DNA of 64,000 nt from Artemisia argyi (GCA_030686995.1 CM060693.1:111564228-111628227), one strand, 5' to 3'; shown: positions 10,621 through 23,430, numbered from the stretch's first letter. The notes: generated from the sequence alone by a model not told the origin. A program made the numbers and translations.

Positions 10621-12400
10621 TGGGTATAGCGAACTAAGTGTTTTTAAAACCTAGACTATAGCTACTTTCAAGAAAACTTAACCCTATGACCGTCACGTGC
10701 CTGCCTGCCAAGCTGAAGCCTCATTTGTGGTTAGTTGCTGACATTTGTGATGAGATTTGTGTCTCATTATCTCGTATATTATATTCACTTATTCTAGTTG
10801 ATTACTATAATTGTCTTTCATATAAGCATGCTCATGTATCATATATGTCACCGCGTTATGTTTTCCTTGCATAGTTTCATCATTTGACCTCGAGTTGGTC
10901 ACTTGCTTTTGTCTTTCAGAAAGTCTTGGTATTTGTGAAGGACATAGTCTTAGTATAACTGAGCCGAGTATTTCAAAATTCGTGGAACCTCGGTGGAATA
11001 TAGACTGGTCATTTATATTCAACCCGAGATAGTGAGATATAGGCTGACCACCTATGTCTGACTCAGAAATGAATTTTGCAACACTGAGAATAGTTAAAAT
11101 AAAATTTTGTCTGGATTGAATTCTCTACGCAATTTCCAAATTTTTCATTTATGTGTGTGTATACTCTCGTTGTCAGAATATTCATACTTTTCATCACTTC
11201 GTGAACCGCCGATTGGAAGCACGTCAACTGGTCATTTCATTTCATGAATCTTCACCTTTATGAACAATACACTTATATCACAGTATTTTCTTTTATCACA
11301 ATCTCATTTTGTCGCAGTTGTCACAGTCTCCTCCCTTCTCACCATCACTATCATTTCCTTTCCCCATCCCCATATATATAAGGAATTAACTAACACTATA
11401 TAGTTTCTTATGCCACTCATCACTCACTACTCCCTATATTGATAAATGGATATTATCAATGACCTCCCTAGGAAATACTTTCCATACCATCTATAAGGAG
11501 AATCTCTCAGTACATTAAGACCAAATCAAAACTCAACAGAATTCCCAGGATATCACCAAACCATTCGAACCACTATCACTTGCCTGATCGCCAAAATTCT
11601 ATCATCTAGAAAGTATTGGCTTGACTGAATTATAAGATTCATTTAGATACGAGTGCTCACTACGCAACACTATAGAGATAGATCCAACCTTTTATCCAAG
11701 ACTATAGAACCTTCAATTAAACACGACCTCGCTAATAGACATTATTCAAACCTGTTAGACACCTATGCATTTGTGCAGACATACCTACCTGGCTATTTTA
11801 TCCTCTTAATACTTTCACTTTAAAATGGATGTTTTCTCCAAACTACAATTATGCAAAACATATATCTTGTAAGAAATACTTTTCTGAGGCACTTATTTTG
11901 ACAAGCAAATTCCTTTTGGTTAATCTTTTACAAAACTATTGAATTGTTAGGAAATTTTAAACATCGATCTTTGGTAAACCATATTATCCACCTTATATTG
12001 AAAACTGTCCTATCTTGCATAACTATTAAATTTTGAAACATCAAGAAAAATGTTACTTGGAAAGCTGTTTACTTAAAGTTGTAAATTTATTTATTCAGGG
12101 AAGGTTTATGAACAAAACACACAATCTCAAAACAAAGTTTGAAAAATAAATCACTATATTACATCACTTATACATTTAGGATTTTGTGATTTGATGACAT
12201 AAGGCTTGGGGAAAATCTTAGTAATGGAGACTAAGCATCATAGGTGGAGAAAGACTCAATTCATGACATCCTGTGGAGGATCACAACCTTATCCTAATCT
12301 ATTATTTTCAACAACACCCTTTGACGGACTTAACCTTGTAAGTTTTTCCACAAGATTCATGATATCCATTTCCATTATTTCTAATTGAGGAATTTGATTC
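10621..12400 (+). other. Decayed internal region of element D without usable ORF
   Basis: No frame longer than about 80 codons is supported. Family position would place gag, protease and reverse transcriptase here, but I cannot identify their motifs, so most were deleted or mutated beyond recognition. A C-rich stretch followed by CATATATATAAGG near 11370-11385 is the only promoter-like spot. Confidence 0.4.
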
Positions 12401-12419
12401 ACCTCAAACTCCTAGCGAT

Positions 12420-13200
12420 TACATTAAGATTCCTTTGGAACTATATCACCTATCATCTGCAGACCAATGGTCAAAAATTAGAGAACGATTCAGACATAGG
12501 GAGATATGCTCAGAGCATGAGTGATTGACTCTAGAAATGGTTGGATTAACCATTTGCCATAAATCAGATTCTTTTACAACCATAGTTACCACACTAGCTT
12601 AGAGACTACACCATTTGAAGCACTCTATGGTCGAAGTGCCAACATCCATTGACGGAGTGAAATTTGGAAAAGCCCAACTCACTAGTCCCGTAAGCATTCA
12701 TGAAATAACCAGGAATTTCCTACAGATCAAGAATCAGTTACAAGTTCGATAAATTGTAAACCCTTAGAAATTCAAGTTGGTGGCAAGGTTAAGATGAAAG
12801 ATTCTGCCTAGGAAAGGCATGTTACCATTCAGAAAAATTTAGAAAGTTAAACCCGATATACACTGGACTATTTAATATTTCAGACAAAGTAGGCCTAATG
12901 GCCGTCAGACTTGAGCCTTGTTAGAGAACAATAGGTTACACAAACATGTTTCACGTTTTCCAAATCTCAAGGAATGACTTTCAGATTAGTCACTCATGAT
13001 TCCATTGGAAGGAATCCAACCAATGACAAAACTAAACCTTGTAGGAGAGCCAATAGAAATCATGGACTGTAAGGTTGAACTGTTGAAGCAAAGTCAAATT
13101 CCTATCGTGAAAGTTCGTTGGAATTCTCAAATATCATTATCTTTTCACCAAGTAAACTTCAGAGACCAACACAAACTGAACTTCGGGATGAAGTTCCTTT
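12420..13200 (+). pseudogene. Integrase C-terminal remnant of element D
   Basis: In shifting frames the sequence still follows the gypsy integrase seen intact in element E. Near 12440 is a degraded form of AYHPQTDGQ; near 12600 [11 protein letters not shown]; near 12830 KLNPIYTGLFNIS; and from 12996 IPLEGIQPMTKLNLVGEPIEIMD, then [10 protein letters not shown]. The last block corresponds to the chromodomain-like tail that guides integration in chromoviruses. Stops and indels are frequent. It abuts a purine-rich stretch (AGAGGGGAAGAA, 13202-13213), the polypurine tract of D. Confidence 0.65.
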
Positions 13201-13201
13201 T

Positions 13202-13213
13202 AGAGGGGAAGAA
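13202..13213 (+). promoter_or_regulatory. Polypurine tract of element D
   Basis: AGAGGGGAAGAA directly precedes the TGTCACAACTCG of the 3' LTR, the position where plus-strand DNA synthesis is primed. Confidence 0.75.
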
Positions 13214-14439
13214 TGTCACAACTCGTAATTTCATGACCTTTTTCAAACGTCGAAATTTCATTTTTCATCTCGGGAGTTACTATTCATTTCTACTATTCAC
13301 TATTACTATTCATTTTCACTATTCATCTCCGAAATTTTTATTTCATATTCTCGTAAATTAAACTATTTTAATGATAATTCGAGAGTTTCACGCTCGTCGG
13401 ATCATTTCTGCAAAAATCACGAAGCCGTATCCGAGATTTACGTTTGGGTTTAAACGTCATTCCAGCATCCCAATATGTCCATAAAACACTATAAACGATA
13501 GAAATACGATTTTCTCTCATTTTACGACAATTCTAAAAATTTTGGGATTTTAAGTTTTCCAGTTCAGTGTTTTCCGTGAATTACGCGTTTTAGACCCGCG
13601 TTTCCAGTTTTAACAGCGTTTATGCAACCCGATGGAACTTACCATTCATTTTATATTTTATTATGGAGTATTTTGACAAGTTTAGTCATTCTTTCAAGTT
13701 TCATATTTTTACGATACCCGGATTTACGTTTCGCGATTTAACACTTTACGGTTAGCAATTAACGGAACCAAAACTGACTCCGTGAACGAGATATTATCAA
13801 GCTTCCTTCATACTCATCCTAAATATCTAACAAATATCTAAATACTTTCACTTGTCACTAAAATCACAATTATGCCCTTTTGATAAAATTACAAAATTGC
13901 CCTTGGACTATATAATGCCTAAACTAGCTCATTTTTACAAAGATTTTACAAAAATCTTCTCTCTTTCTCTTTGGGGTGCACGGCAACAACACAAGAACAA
14001 GGAGGGAACATAATTTTTCCAAGATCAAAGTGGTTTCAAGAGTTATTAGTGTTCTAGTTAAGGTTTTAGAATAAAAACCTTGAAGTTAATTAAGTATTCC
14101 AACTCCAAAATTCTTCATCACTTCAAGTTGCGGGTAGAGATCGTGCCTCATTTCTGTGTATCCACTTTTGTCATCGTAGCTATCGCACCAGGTGAGTCAT
14201 AGCCCCTACTCTTTTAATTGTTTTGTAAACTCTTTGGGGGAGAATACATGCTCGTTTTACTTAAACGCATTACTTGCTTTACATGGTTGATTACTCAAAT
14301 AGTTCCAGCTTTACCAAAATATATGTTTGATCACGTGCATTTCATTGATATGCTTGATTACCTGTATCTCATGGGATTGATCATCCTTGTTTATATGACT
14401 TCATGGTCACCAAATTCTCCTATGTGTTCATTGTAATAT
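13214..14439 (+). repeat. 3' LTR of element D, first part
   Basis: This is the first 1226 bp of the 3' LTR, closely matching 8578 onward. It stops at the AATAT target of element E (14435-14439) and continues at 27766. The 65-bp unit duplicated in the 5' LTR is single here. Confidence 0.85.
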
Positions 14440-17400
14440 TGTCACACCCCCAAAAATACCTGAATGGCAGCGGAATGGAATACCTGAGGGTGTAACAGAT
14501 CATAGCACACCAGCAAGGAAATATTGAACGACCTAAAGTGTCGTTTATAAAATACATCGTTTGATTCATTCAAAATATTCAAAGTTATAAAACATAGGTC
14601 CCAAAAGTTAGAAAAGGTTTAAGGAAACAAGTTTAATACAATCAAACGATAGTTCAAAGTGCATGAAATCCAAAAGTGACGCGTCATCCTTGATACACAA
14701 AGTGACTCCATGCAATGCCATGAGAATATGCCTTAGTTACCTGAGAAATACATTGCGAAAAATGGTCAACATAAAGTTGGTGAATAATCATAGGTTTATA
14801 AGTAAATCTAGTGTACAAATGCCATAAGTAATGCCATGAAATAGGATGTCCGGAAAGTATATACATTGGCTCTTAAGCTCATGACCCCGAAGCTAGACGA
14901 TACTTGGCCCCAATGAGTGTTTACCAGGCACTCTAATAATAAAGACATGAAATGCATTCGTTCCATTTGGAGCAACCCAAACACGAATGGAGGCGTCACC
15001 CTCGATAGATCTATCCACTCACTCCCGCTTAGTACTAGAAATTAACGGTCCATGATATAATAAGGGGACTTATCAAGACGTGGTAATAAGGCAACTTAAG
15101 CAATGTATGAAATTTTATACTTAGGCATGTACACAAAAACAAGTAATGCAATGTATTCTCCCCCGTGGGATTTGAAATCAAAATATAGAATTAAAACGGG
15201 GCTATGAAAACTCACCTCGAAGTGATGGTACAAAGATGGTGCAATGAGGTAAAAGTAGTCGGGACAATGAGGCGCGAGTACTAGCCGCAACCTAAATGAA
15301 TAATCATGATCTAACTTAGATCAAGCCGTAATGAAATGAATGCACATGCACATGATACTCATACCACTCGTAATTTGAAAATACTAGTTATCGTCGTAGT
15401 AAAATAGATTCCATACTTAGGAAAATAAGTCCTTATATAGGAGTATATAACTTGTCGTACTATCTCGTTAAAAAGTGTTAGCGTTAAATTCCTTGTATTG
15501 AAAACCTTGAAATATGTCGTTAAGTCGTATAAGTATTCTCTCGGGTCGTACGTATTCGTTTGATAAGAAAATAGTCCTTAGTAATATTTTCTAGAAAATA
15601 TACCGTTTAGCGCGTACGTTATTATTTTTATTTGTGTCCATATATATATATATAGTTTGACGATGTTAGAATGGGTATAACTTTGTCGTTTTAGGCTCAT
15701 TTTCCTTGTTCTTTATGTCCACGGATTCGTCTTTGTATATACTAGTATATTTTAGATAACTCGGCTCTTTTAGGTTACGTTCAATGCCTCAAAATACCCG
15801 TCGTATTCTGCCAAACAGCAAGCAGTTTTCTAAGAAAAATAGTTTTCGTCGTTAAATTTGCAAAAATCATAACTCCTTCGTTATAAACTCGTTTTAATCC
15901 GTTCTTTCGCCTAAAGTTTCGTTTTTGAATGTATTTTCTAAATCTTTGGTCAAAAATAATCCATCACCCACTGATTTTCCCACGAAATTAAAATAGGGAC
16001 AGTAGGTATTTCAAAAGTTTCAAAAACCATTTTCAAGTCTCTAAACTAGTTCCATCCTCCATCAAACCACTTTCAAACACCACAAAGCTAATCTAATCCT
16101 ACCATACACCTTCTTAGGGTGTCATGGGTCCTTAAACATCATCAATCCACTAGGTCTAACAAGGGTTACATATGTTTCCATTTCTAGGGCTTCAAAGTTA
16201 ATATATACAAAAATGGAGTGGTACAAGTTGATGCATGTATAAGATCTTGTAAGAAAATTATATAAACATAATAATAACTTGTAAAAATCATAAAAATGAG
16301 TTTGTTTACTTACTTGATGGTTTAGAGAGTTTAGATGATAAAAAGCCTACTAATCCTTGAGTTTTTATTTCAAAACTCTAACAAGGATGATTATACAAAC
16401 TAGTTTATATCAAGATCTTGTAAAATTTGTTGTTTCTTGCTCCTTGACCACCTAGGTCGATCCACACTCAAGAGAAAAGAGAGAAAAAGCTTTGCTAGTT
16501 GTAAGTAAAAGTGATTTTTGATAACTAAGTGAATGAAAAGTTTAATATATACTTGGGACAAAAGTTTGGTGTACATTTAAGAGTGTTGGTGAGATTTTTA
16601 ATGTTTGAAGACTTTAGGGGGGGGGGGGGGTTGGCCGGTTCTAAGGAGTAAAAAGCGGGGATATGTTTTGTGATTAGTTAGTAAAATTAGTATTAGTAGT
16701 AAAGTGTAGTTAGGTTAGGTTTAGGTTTAAGGTTTAATCGGGTACCGGGTTTGTTAAAAATAAGTTTTGTTGAAGTTATTCGGGTCATAATAAAGTTATA
16801 AAAATTGTAAAAATAAGTCGGGTACAAGTACGGAGAGTTAGGGTGATTATCGTTCAATTTTAGTGAAGACCGTCGTTATTAAGTTAAACGTACTATACGT
16901 AATAGTTAAATTTCCAAAATACCGGGTAAATTAATATTATAGCTTTTATATTATAGAAATGAGTATAAAAATGTATTGGGATCATAGTCAGGAGTGTCGG
17001 ACATGTTAGACACTTTTATAGTTCGCGTATTAGCGTTTACTTAAAATAAACGTACGTAAATCGTTAATTGTACCAAAAGTATAAATTTAATTATCCTACG
17101 AGTGGAATAGTATGCAAGTGCCCTAATGATGATATGCAGACTATTTCTAGTCCGTATGAAGTGTCCCTGATAATAATGCATGAATTCGCTCCTGAACCAA
17201 TACGGTTACGCGAATTTGAACACTCGTAAACTAAATTTACGATGACATGAGTAATGCACGTGAATAGTGGTTTTCTCTCGGAAATGAATAGTGTCAAGTG
17301 AATAGTAAAATTTCTGAATATGTCTCGGAATGTCAAATTGACCTAAAAAACGATGAATAGTAAAACGATGAATAGTGATCGATGAATAGTAATTTGTGAA

Positions 17401-17451
17401 TAGTAGAATGTCGAAGTTTGGAAAAATGACCTGAAATTGTGGGTTGTGACA
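14440..17451 (-). repeat. 3' LTR of gypsy element E
   Basis: This 3012-bp copy on the minus strand reads from TGTCACAACCCAC (at 17451) to GGGGGTGTGACA (at 14440). It contains a C-homopolymer next to AACCGGCCA (16619-16632 as a G-run on the plus strand) and a short TA repeat near 15645. Frames inside it are short and not gene-like. Confidence 0.9.
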
Positions 17452-17485
17452 GTCGCCCATCCAAAAAGGAATTCAGTCCCTGAAT

Positions 17486-18184
17486 TCAGTCGGTGTTGGT
17501 CTCGGTACTAGGCTCGGTGAAAAGTTGTGGATACTTGTGTCGCATTTGGTCTTCTCGTTCCCAAGTAAACTCGGGTCCTCTTCGAGAATTCCAACGAACC
17601 TTCACGATCGGAATTCGACTTTGTTTCAACTGTTTGATCTCGCGATCCATTATTTCAACTGGTTCTTCCACAAAGTTAAGCTTGTCATCGAGTTGTATTT
17701 CTTCTAATGGTATAATGGCAGACTCGTCCGAAAGACATTTCTTGAGGTTCGAAACATGAAACGTGTTATGTACGTTGCTAAGTTCTGACGGAAGTTCAAG
17801 CTTGTAAGCAACCGGACCAATCCTCTCCAGGATCTTGAATGGTCCAATGTATCTCGGGTTTAACTTCCCGCGTTTTCCAAATCGTATCACGCCCTTCCAA
17901 GGCGAGACTTTCAACATGACTTTATCCCCGACCTGAAATTCCAATGGTTTGCGTCGAACATCTGCGTAGCTTTTCTGTCGACTTCTAGCAGTTTCGAGTC
18001 TCTCTCGAATCTGAATTATCTTTTCCGTTGTTTCTTGTACCATTTCTGGGCCAGTACATTGTACTTCACCGACTTCGGCCCAACAAACTGGAGATCGACA
18101 CTTACGACCATAAAGTGCCTCGAATGGTGCAGCCTTAATGCTCGAATGGTAGCTGTTGTTGTAAGAAAATTTGATCAACGGCAA
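17486..18184 (-). pseudogene. Integrase C-terminal half and chromodomain-like tail (E)
   Basis: These 232 codons continue the integrase after the catalytic core. The order is [27 protein letters not shown] (core end), the [21 protein letters not shown] domain that binds the LTR ends, [14 protein letters not shown], and a tail of about 50 residues ([20 protein letters not shown], then [17 protein letters not shown]). In Tekay/Del chromoviruses such a tail is a chromodomain that directs insertion to heterochromatin. It is separated from the upstream half by one TAG codon (18194-18196) where Trp is expected, followed by ANH in the same frame. The stop at 17486 is followed by 34 bases and the 3' LTR. 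Confidence 0.8.
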
Positions 18185-18193
18185 ATGGTTAGC

Positions 18194-18683
18194 CTAACCA
18201 TTTCCAAAGTCAATCACACATGCTCTAAGCATGTCCTCAAGTGTTTGTGTAGTTCTCTCACTCTGACCATCGGTCTGAGGATGGTAAGCAGTGCTCATGT
18301 CTAATTTCGATCCAAAAGAATCTTGTAATGACCGCCAAAAGTTCGAAGTAAAACGACTATCTCTGTCGGAAATGATGGAAACTGGTGCACCGTGTCTTGA
18401 GACTATTTCCTTGACATAAAGTCTAGCAAGTTGTTCCATCGTATAAGTCTCTCTAATGGGTATGAAATGAGCTGATTTGGTAAGTCGATCAACGATTACC
18501 CAAATAGCATCGAAACCTCCGGACGTCTTAGGAAGTTTAGTGACAAAGTCCATAGCAATACGTTCCCACTTCCATTGTGGAATCTCTGGTTGTTGGAGTA
18601 ACCCTGACGGTTTCTGGTATTCGGCTTTCACTTTAGCACAAGTAAGACATTTACTGACGTACGTAGCAATTTCTGCTTTCATG
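18194..18683 (-). pseudogene. Integrase zinc-finger end and catalytic core (E)
   Basis: This reads from [20 protein letters not shown] through the catalytic core. The first Asp lies near [13 protein letters not shown], the second in [15 protein letters not shown] and the Glu in [13 protein letters not shown], so the D-D-E triad is present. CLTC is the second half of the HHCC zinc finger; the first half lies beyond insertion F near 20490. Integrase joins element DNA to the chromosome. The frame ends at TAG 18194-18196, a TGG-to-TAG change. Upstream, the frame runs into the poly(A) end of F, so no full integrase can be made. Confidence 0.8.
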
Positions 18684-20432
18684 TTTTTTTTTTGGGTAAA
18701 GGGGAGTAATCCTGCACCCTGGTAAAATTCATTATCCAAAAACGTTGAAGTACAAAATGACGAGGGTGATTTCCCTCGCCCCCAGTCCCTTAGGACACTT
18801 ACAAGACACGTATTTAAGAATGACAAACCATTCTTAAAACTAACATGCACACCATGTGCAACAGACCATACCTATAACTTACAATATAAGTGTGACAGGC
18901 CACACTTATAACTAAAAGCACCTACTCTATGAACAAAAACTACAACGACTATCAAATAATAAATAAAACATCAAGTATAAACTTGAATCTTCAGAAGTCG
19001 TTATAGAAGTTCATAACCTTCAACGATGCAGCCGAAACCATGGTAGACTAGAAGAGCGCCAGTCCACACACTTGATCCAACAACTACACCGATCATCATT
19101 GATCCAAACTGAACCAAACCAACACTACAACTTGATCCAATACCGCATCTACTAAAAGTTTCAAAAGAGCATGAAACTCAAGCTAAGAATGAAACACAGT
19201 GTACTTTGATCAGTCGTAGACAAATATAGGGCTATACGACCCTAACTTACATCAAGATATCACCATCGATCATATGATCAAATAAGTCAATGCCATGTCC
19301 ATGAACGATGAGAGAAAGGTTTTGAATAAGACCCTTAAACTTAACTTACATCGCTAATTCGAGCAGCAGCAGATTCCATAGAAAGTTACAATGAACTTAG
19401 AGAAATATCAATCCACTAGAAATCACGAACAGCAAACAACCCATAACCAAAGCTCGTACCAAATCATTACCACCTAGCATCAGACGTACCATATCAACAA
19501 CATACCACCAAGTCATCAAGACCACAGTTCTGAACAGCAAGGACCCAATAATGCATGCACGAGCAGATAAAAGGGCCTAACGAGACCCTAACTTACCGAT
19601 ACCATCACTTAACCCTCTCCCTTTACCCACGAACCACTACCTTCATCAATACCGAATGCACAGCCAATATACAAACCCTCTCAAGGGCTACCATGAAGAA
19701 AACGTGCAGATACACATCACAAACAACCAATCAATCAAATCCATACTAAACGAAACCCTAAAACGGAATTCGTGCATGTAAACCCTAACGACAAATCCAT
19801 TAAATCCAAAACTGGATGTAAAAGATTAATGCAAATAGGGGTAGATCTTTGATCAACCAGGAACCAATAATGATCAATTGTGTTGGTACAACACACTAGA
19901 ATGTCGAAACCCTAAAAAAAAGGTTTCATAAACTTGAACGAGCAGCAGCAAACCAATCAAACAGATCCAAAATAAACGAAACCCTAAAAAAGAATTCGTA
20001 CTTGTAAAACCTAACTCCCAATCAATTAAATCCAAAACTGGATATAACCGATAGAAGCAGTTAGGGATAGATCTTTGATCGCCAAATACCCAAAAAAATG
20101 ATCGTTAAAAATATGATCTTGAATGAAATACGATCAGCCAAACAAATCAACCCTAAACCGATTGTAAGAATAATAAATCGTTAAGGATAAAACCTCACAC
20201 GATCAACAAGATATATGATTAGGAATCGTTTAGTGTTAAGAACGAATCAGTGAAACAAACCCTCAATAAGATTCGATTAGAAAACCGACTTAGTAAAACG
20301 CGATTAGGGTTTATAAAAAGGACAACGATTTCACAAGATATAGTTATAAAAACAAGACACACCCCTCCCCTATAATCACATCCGTCAAACCGATTGCATA
20401 TTATTAAGAATAATAGAGAGGCGGTTTAACAG
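18684..20432 (-). mobile_element. Insertion F: poly(A)-tailed retroposon-like sequence
   Basis: About 1.75 kb sits between RNase H (ends ...MYQDLKK) and integrase (begins [11 protein letters not shown]) of E, where intact relatives have only a few residues. On the minus strand it ends in a short A-run (T10 on the plus strand, 18684-18693) preceded by GGATTACTCCCCTTTACCC, like the 3' end of a non-LTR (LINE-type) retroposon. I found no reverse transcriptase or other ORF. Two diverged copies of a block of about 135 bp (near 19740-19875 and 19968-20103; AAATCCAAAACTGGAT and TAGATCTTTGATC in both) lie inside. No clear TSD is visible, and roughly 15 bases of E seem to be missing at the site. It could instead be a retrocopied non-coding transcript. 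Confidence 0.5.
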
Positions 20433-21775
20433 GCTTTTTGAGATCCTGATACATCTTATCAGAACCTGGATGAATAGAGTACTTCGACTTGTGTGATTCA
20501 TGCATAATCAATTCTCGCACTCCACCATAGAGTGGTATCCAACTTCGTTCCTTGAAGCATAACACTCCATCCGATCTCTTTACAAAGCCATTTTCGCTTT
20601 CTGGCATACCATAAAGTTTCTCAAGTGGTCGATTTTCTTCTTTGAGAGCCTCAATCTGAGCTTCTAGAATTTTCGATGGCAATGGCGAAATGATAGTCAT
20701 TCCCAATGACCTGACTCTCAAAGGTTTGAGTCGTTCTTTTCGGCTAAGTGCATCTGCTACAACATTCGCTTTTCCTGGGTGATATCGGATTTCACAATCG
20801 TAATCACTCAACAACTCTAGCCAACGACGTTGTCTCATATTAAGTTCCTTCTGATCGAGTATATGTTGCAAGCTCTTGTGGTCGGTAAAAATTACACACT
20901 TAGTACCATAAAGGTAGTGTCTCCAAATCTTGAGTGCAAAAACTACCGCACCCAATTCCAAGTCGTGAGTAGTGTAATTCTTCTCGTGTATCTTAAGCTG
21001 TCTAGATGCATAAGCTATCACCTTCTCGTGTTGCATTAGCACAGCTCCAAGTCCTTGATGCGAAGCATCGCAATATACCACAAAGTTCTCAATACCTTCA
21101 GGTAGTGACAAAATCGGTGCGCTACACAGCTTTTGTTTCAATAGTTGAAACGCGGACTCTTGTTTTTCTCCCCACTCGTACTTCTCATTCTTTTGTGTCA
21201 GTTTCGTCAACGACTTCGCTATCTTAGAAAACCCTTCAATAAACCTTCTGTAATATCCGGCAAGTCCTAGGAATTGACGAATCTCCGTAGGAGACTTGGG
21301 CGTAGCCCAATCCTTAACTGCCTTGATCTTTGTCGGGTCGACTTGTAAACCTTGGCTATCAATAACATGGCCAAGAAATTGAACTCTACGTATCCAAAAA
21401 TCACACTTTGAAAATTTGGCATACAATTGCTCCTTCTTGAGCAGTTCCAATATTGTTCTGAGGTGTTCTTCGTGATCTTCCTTACTCTTGGAATAAATCA
21501 AGATATCGTCAATGAATACGATCACAAACTTATCAAGATACGGTTTGCACACTCTATTCATGAGATCCATAAATACCGCAGGTGCGTTGGTTAATCCAAA
21601 AGGCATCACTTGAAATTCATAATGACCATAGCGTGTTCTAAATGCCGTCTTCGGGATATCCTCTTCCCGAACCTTAAGTTGATGGTAACCAGATCTTAAA
21701 TCAATCTTGGAATAAAAACTAGAACCTTGTAACTGGTCGAACAAGTCGTCAATTCTGGGGAGTGGATAACGTTTC
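20433..21775 (-). pseudogene. Reverse transcriptase and RNase H of element E, N-terminus deleted
   Basis: The readable frame of about 440 codons begins [20 protein letters not shown], which is already the middle of a gypsy reverse transcriptase. The catalytic FIDD is about 78 residues in. Tether residues, then RNase H motifs ([43 protein letters not shown]), follow, then the start of the integrase zinc-finger region ([20 protein letters not shown]). The first part of RT, including the YRELNK region, and the C-terminal protease are absent: [11 protein letters not shown] of the protease ORF joins directly to the codons for [12 protein letters not shown] deletion of several hundred bases at about 21750-21775 removed them. 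The last residues of the frame (20404-20432) lie in F. Confidence 0.8.
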
Positions 21776-23104
21776 TATGTTAAGTAAAGGTGCAAATGCA
21801 ATAGAAACAAAACTTCTATCCGCTCCTGAATCAAATAAAATGGATGCATAACGATTATTAACGAGGAACGTACCCGCAACAACATTCGGGTCTTCTTTGA
21901 TATCGTCTCCTCCCATGACATAAGCTCTTCCTCGAGCCATTCCATTTTGGTTTCCTGTTCCTTGATTCTTCTTCTTCGGGCACTCATTCTTAAAGTGTCT
22001 AATTTCTCCACATCCAAAACACGTTACCGGTGGTTTCTGATTGTCACCCACGATTGGAAGTCTACAATCTTTAATGTGGTGACCAAGCTTCTTGCAATTG
22101 CCACAAATATCTGGACAACGACCTGGGTTATGATGCTTCTGACACCTTTCACATTTAGGTAGGTTACCAGTGTAACCTTTCCTGTCATTTGGTCCTGCAG
22201 CATAAACTTTTGCTACTTCCTGTCTCTTAGGTGGCGGCTGAACAGCATTTCCACCTTGGTTGTAATCAAACCTCCTCTTGTTGTTGTTATTGTTGTTTGG
22301 ATTGTTGTTTCGGTTATTGGGATAGTTGCGGTTCCGATTGTTGTTATAGTTGTTGTTGTTGTTTGAACGGTAGTTGTTGTTGACAGCAGCTTTTCCTTTT
22401 ACCACTTGAACCATGAGTTTCTGAGTTATACGAATGGCGTCTTCCATCGATTGGGGGTCAAAAGAAATCACATCACCTCGAACACTTTCAGGCAATCCAC
22501 CAACAAAGTTTTCCATCTTTTTCTCATCATCGGGAACCATAGTTGGACATAGTGCGGCCAACTCTTGAAATCTCCTGAAATAAGTCTCAATGTCATCACC
22601 TTTAGTAACAAGCTCATAAAATTCCGTTTCCATCTTTTGCACCTCAGTACGAGGGCAAAACTTCTTTGTCATCAATTTCTTGAATTGATCCCAAGTGAGC
22701 TTGTGAGCATTTTCCATACCAATGGGCTGAGCATACGAATTCCACCAAGACATAGCTTCATCAAGTAGCATACCTGTAGCAAACTTCACCTTGCTAACGT
22801 CCGGGCATTCACACATGAGAAATACATTCTCAGTCTTTTCAAACCAGCGGATTAGAGCAACCGCTCCTTCAGTACCCTTAAATTTGACAGGATCACTAAT
22901 CTTGAAATCTTTCCATGTACATCCACGCCTAGCAGTGGGTGGTTCAACGACCTCTGTATTAGAAGCAGCCTCAGCAGCCCTTGCAGCAACCTCAGCTCTC
23001 TCAATCTCTAGAGCTTCTGCAATACTATCCCTGACCAACTTGCGGATAGCGGCTTGAGTCATAGCGGACGTTTCTGGTGCAGTCTTACTCTTCCTTGGTG
23101 CCAT
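21749..23104 (-). CDS. gag: Gag with CCHC knuckles and truncated protease (E)
   Basis: This 451-residue ORF starts at ATG 23104. Residues about 60-240 are the retrotransposon Gag domain ([38 protein letters not shown]). About 245-285 is an Asn/Arg-rich linker of nearly pure N, R and Y. Zinc knuckles follow: [13 protein letters not shown] near 318, [14 protein letters not shown] near 334 and [14 protein letters not shown] near 362. The protease active site FDSGAD is near 424, and the frame ends about 25 residues later because of the deletion into RT. Gag packages the RNA and the protease would process the polyprotein, but this protease is only a stub. The frame itself is open and could still give a particle protein in trans. 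Confidence 0.85.
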   Translation of the reverse strand: MAPRKSKTAPETSAMTQAAIRKLVRDSIAEALEIERAEVAARAAEAASNTEVVEPPTARRGCTWKDFKISDPVKFKGTEGAVALIRWFEKTENVFLMCECPDVSKVKFATGMLLDEAMSWWNSYAQPIGMENAHKLTWDQFKKLMTKKFCPRTEVQKMETEFYELVTKGDDIETYFRRFQELAALCPTMVPDDEKKMENFVGGLPESVRGDVISFDPQSMEDAIRITQKLMVQVVKGKAAVNNNYRSNNNNNYNNNRNRNYPNNRNNNPNNNNNNKRRFDYNQGGNAVQPPPKRQEVAKVYAAGPNDRKGYTGNLPKCERCQKHHNPGRCPDICGNCKKLGHHIKDCRLPIVGDNQKPPVTCFGCGEIRHFKNECPKKKNQGTGNQNGMARGRAYVMGGDDIKEDPNVVAGTFLVNNRYASILFDSGADRSFVSIAFAPLLNIETLSTPQN

Positions 23105-23174
23105 ACTTCTGATAAATCACAATGGAAATAACCATGAGAAAAATCATAATAGAAATAGTCATCGAACCAAGGAT

Positions 23175-23430
23175 ATACACCCACAACACGTATATAAATA
23201 TACAACCACAACAAATATAAATACAACCACGACACGTACGAGTACAACCACAATCTGTCTAGATATCACCACGACAAGTATATATATACAACCACAACAA
23301 CCACGTCACGTATATATACAACCACAACCTATGTCGATACAACCACAACATGTACGAATACAACCACGACATGTATAAATGTGATAATAATAAAGAGCAA
23401 CCACGAAACATCATAAATATAATCACAACA
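23175..23430 (-). repeat. Array of degenerate 21-24-bp repeats between the gag ORFs (E)
   Basis: On the plus strand the unit is close to TACAACCACRACATGTAYRWA, with about nine to ten copies between 23175 and 23400. Copies differ at the TA-rich end. On the minus strand they read as TGTGGTTGTAT with TA-rich spacers. The array separates the N-terminal gag ORF from the main gag ORF in the transcribed leader. Short frames through it simply repeat W, L and Y. Confidence 0.75.

Noticed and set aside
10686..10874. 62-codon ORF after the D primer-binding site as a gag start
   Set aside because: No Gag motif can be recognised and the following sequence has no continuing frame.
14684..15290. Minus-strand frames of 60-64 codons in the E 3' LTR, repeated at 24989-25595
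   Set aside because: Identical in both LTRs because the LTRs are nearly identical; short, overlapping and without motifs.
19555..19749. 64-codon plus-strand ORF in insertion F
   Set aside because: Short, no motif, and antisense to the poly(A) polarity of the insertion.
23175..23430. Possible CRISPR-like array
   Set aside because: Units are degenerate and adjacent with no unique spacers of constant length, and the setting is a plant gypsy leader.
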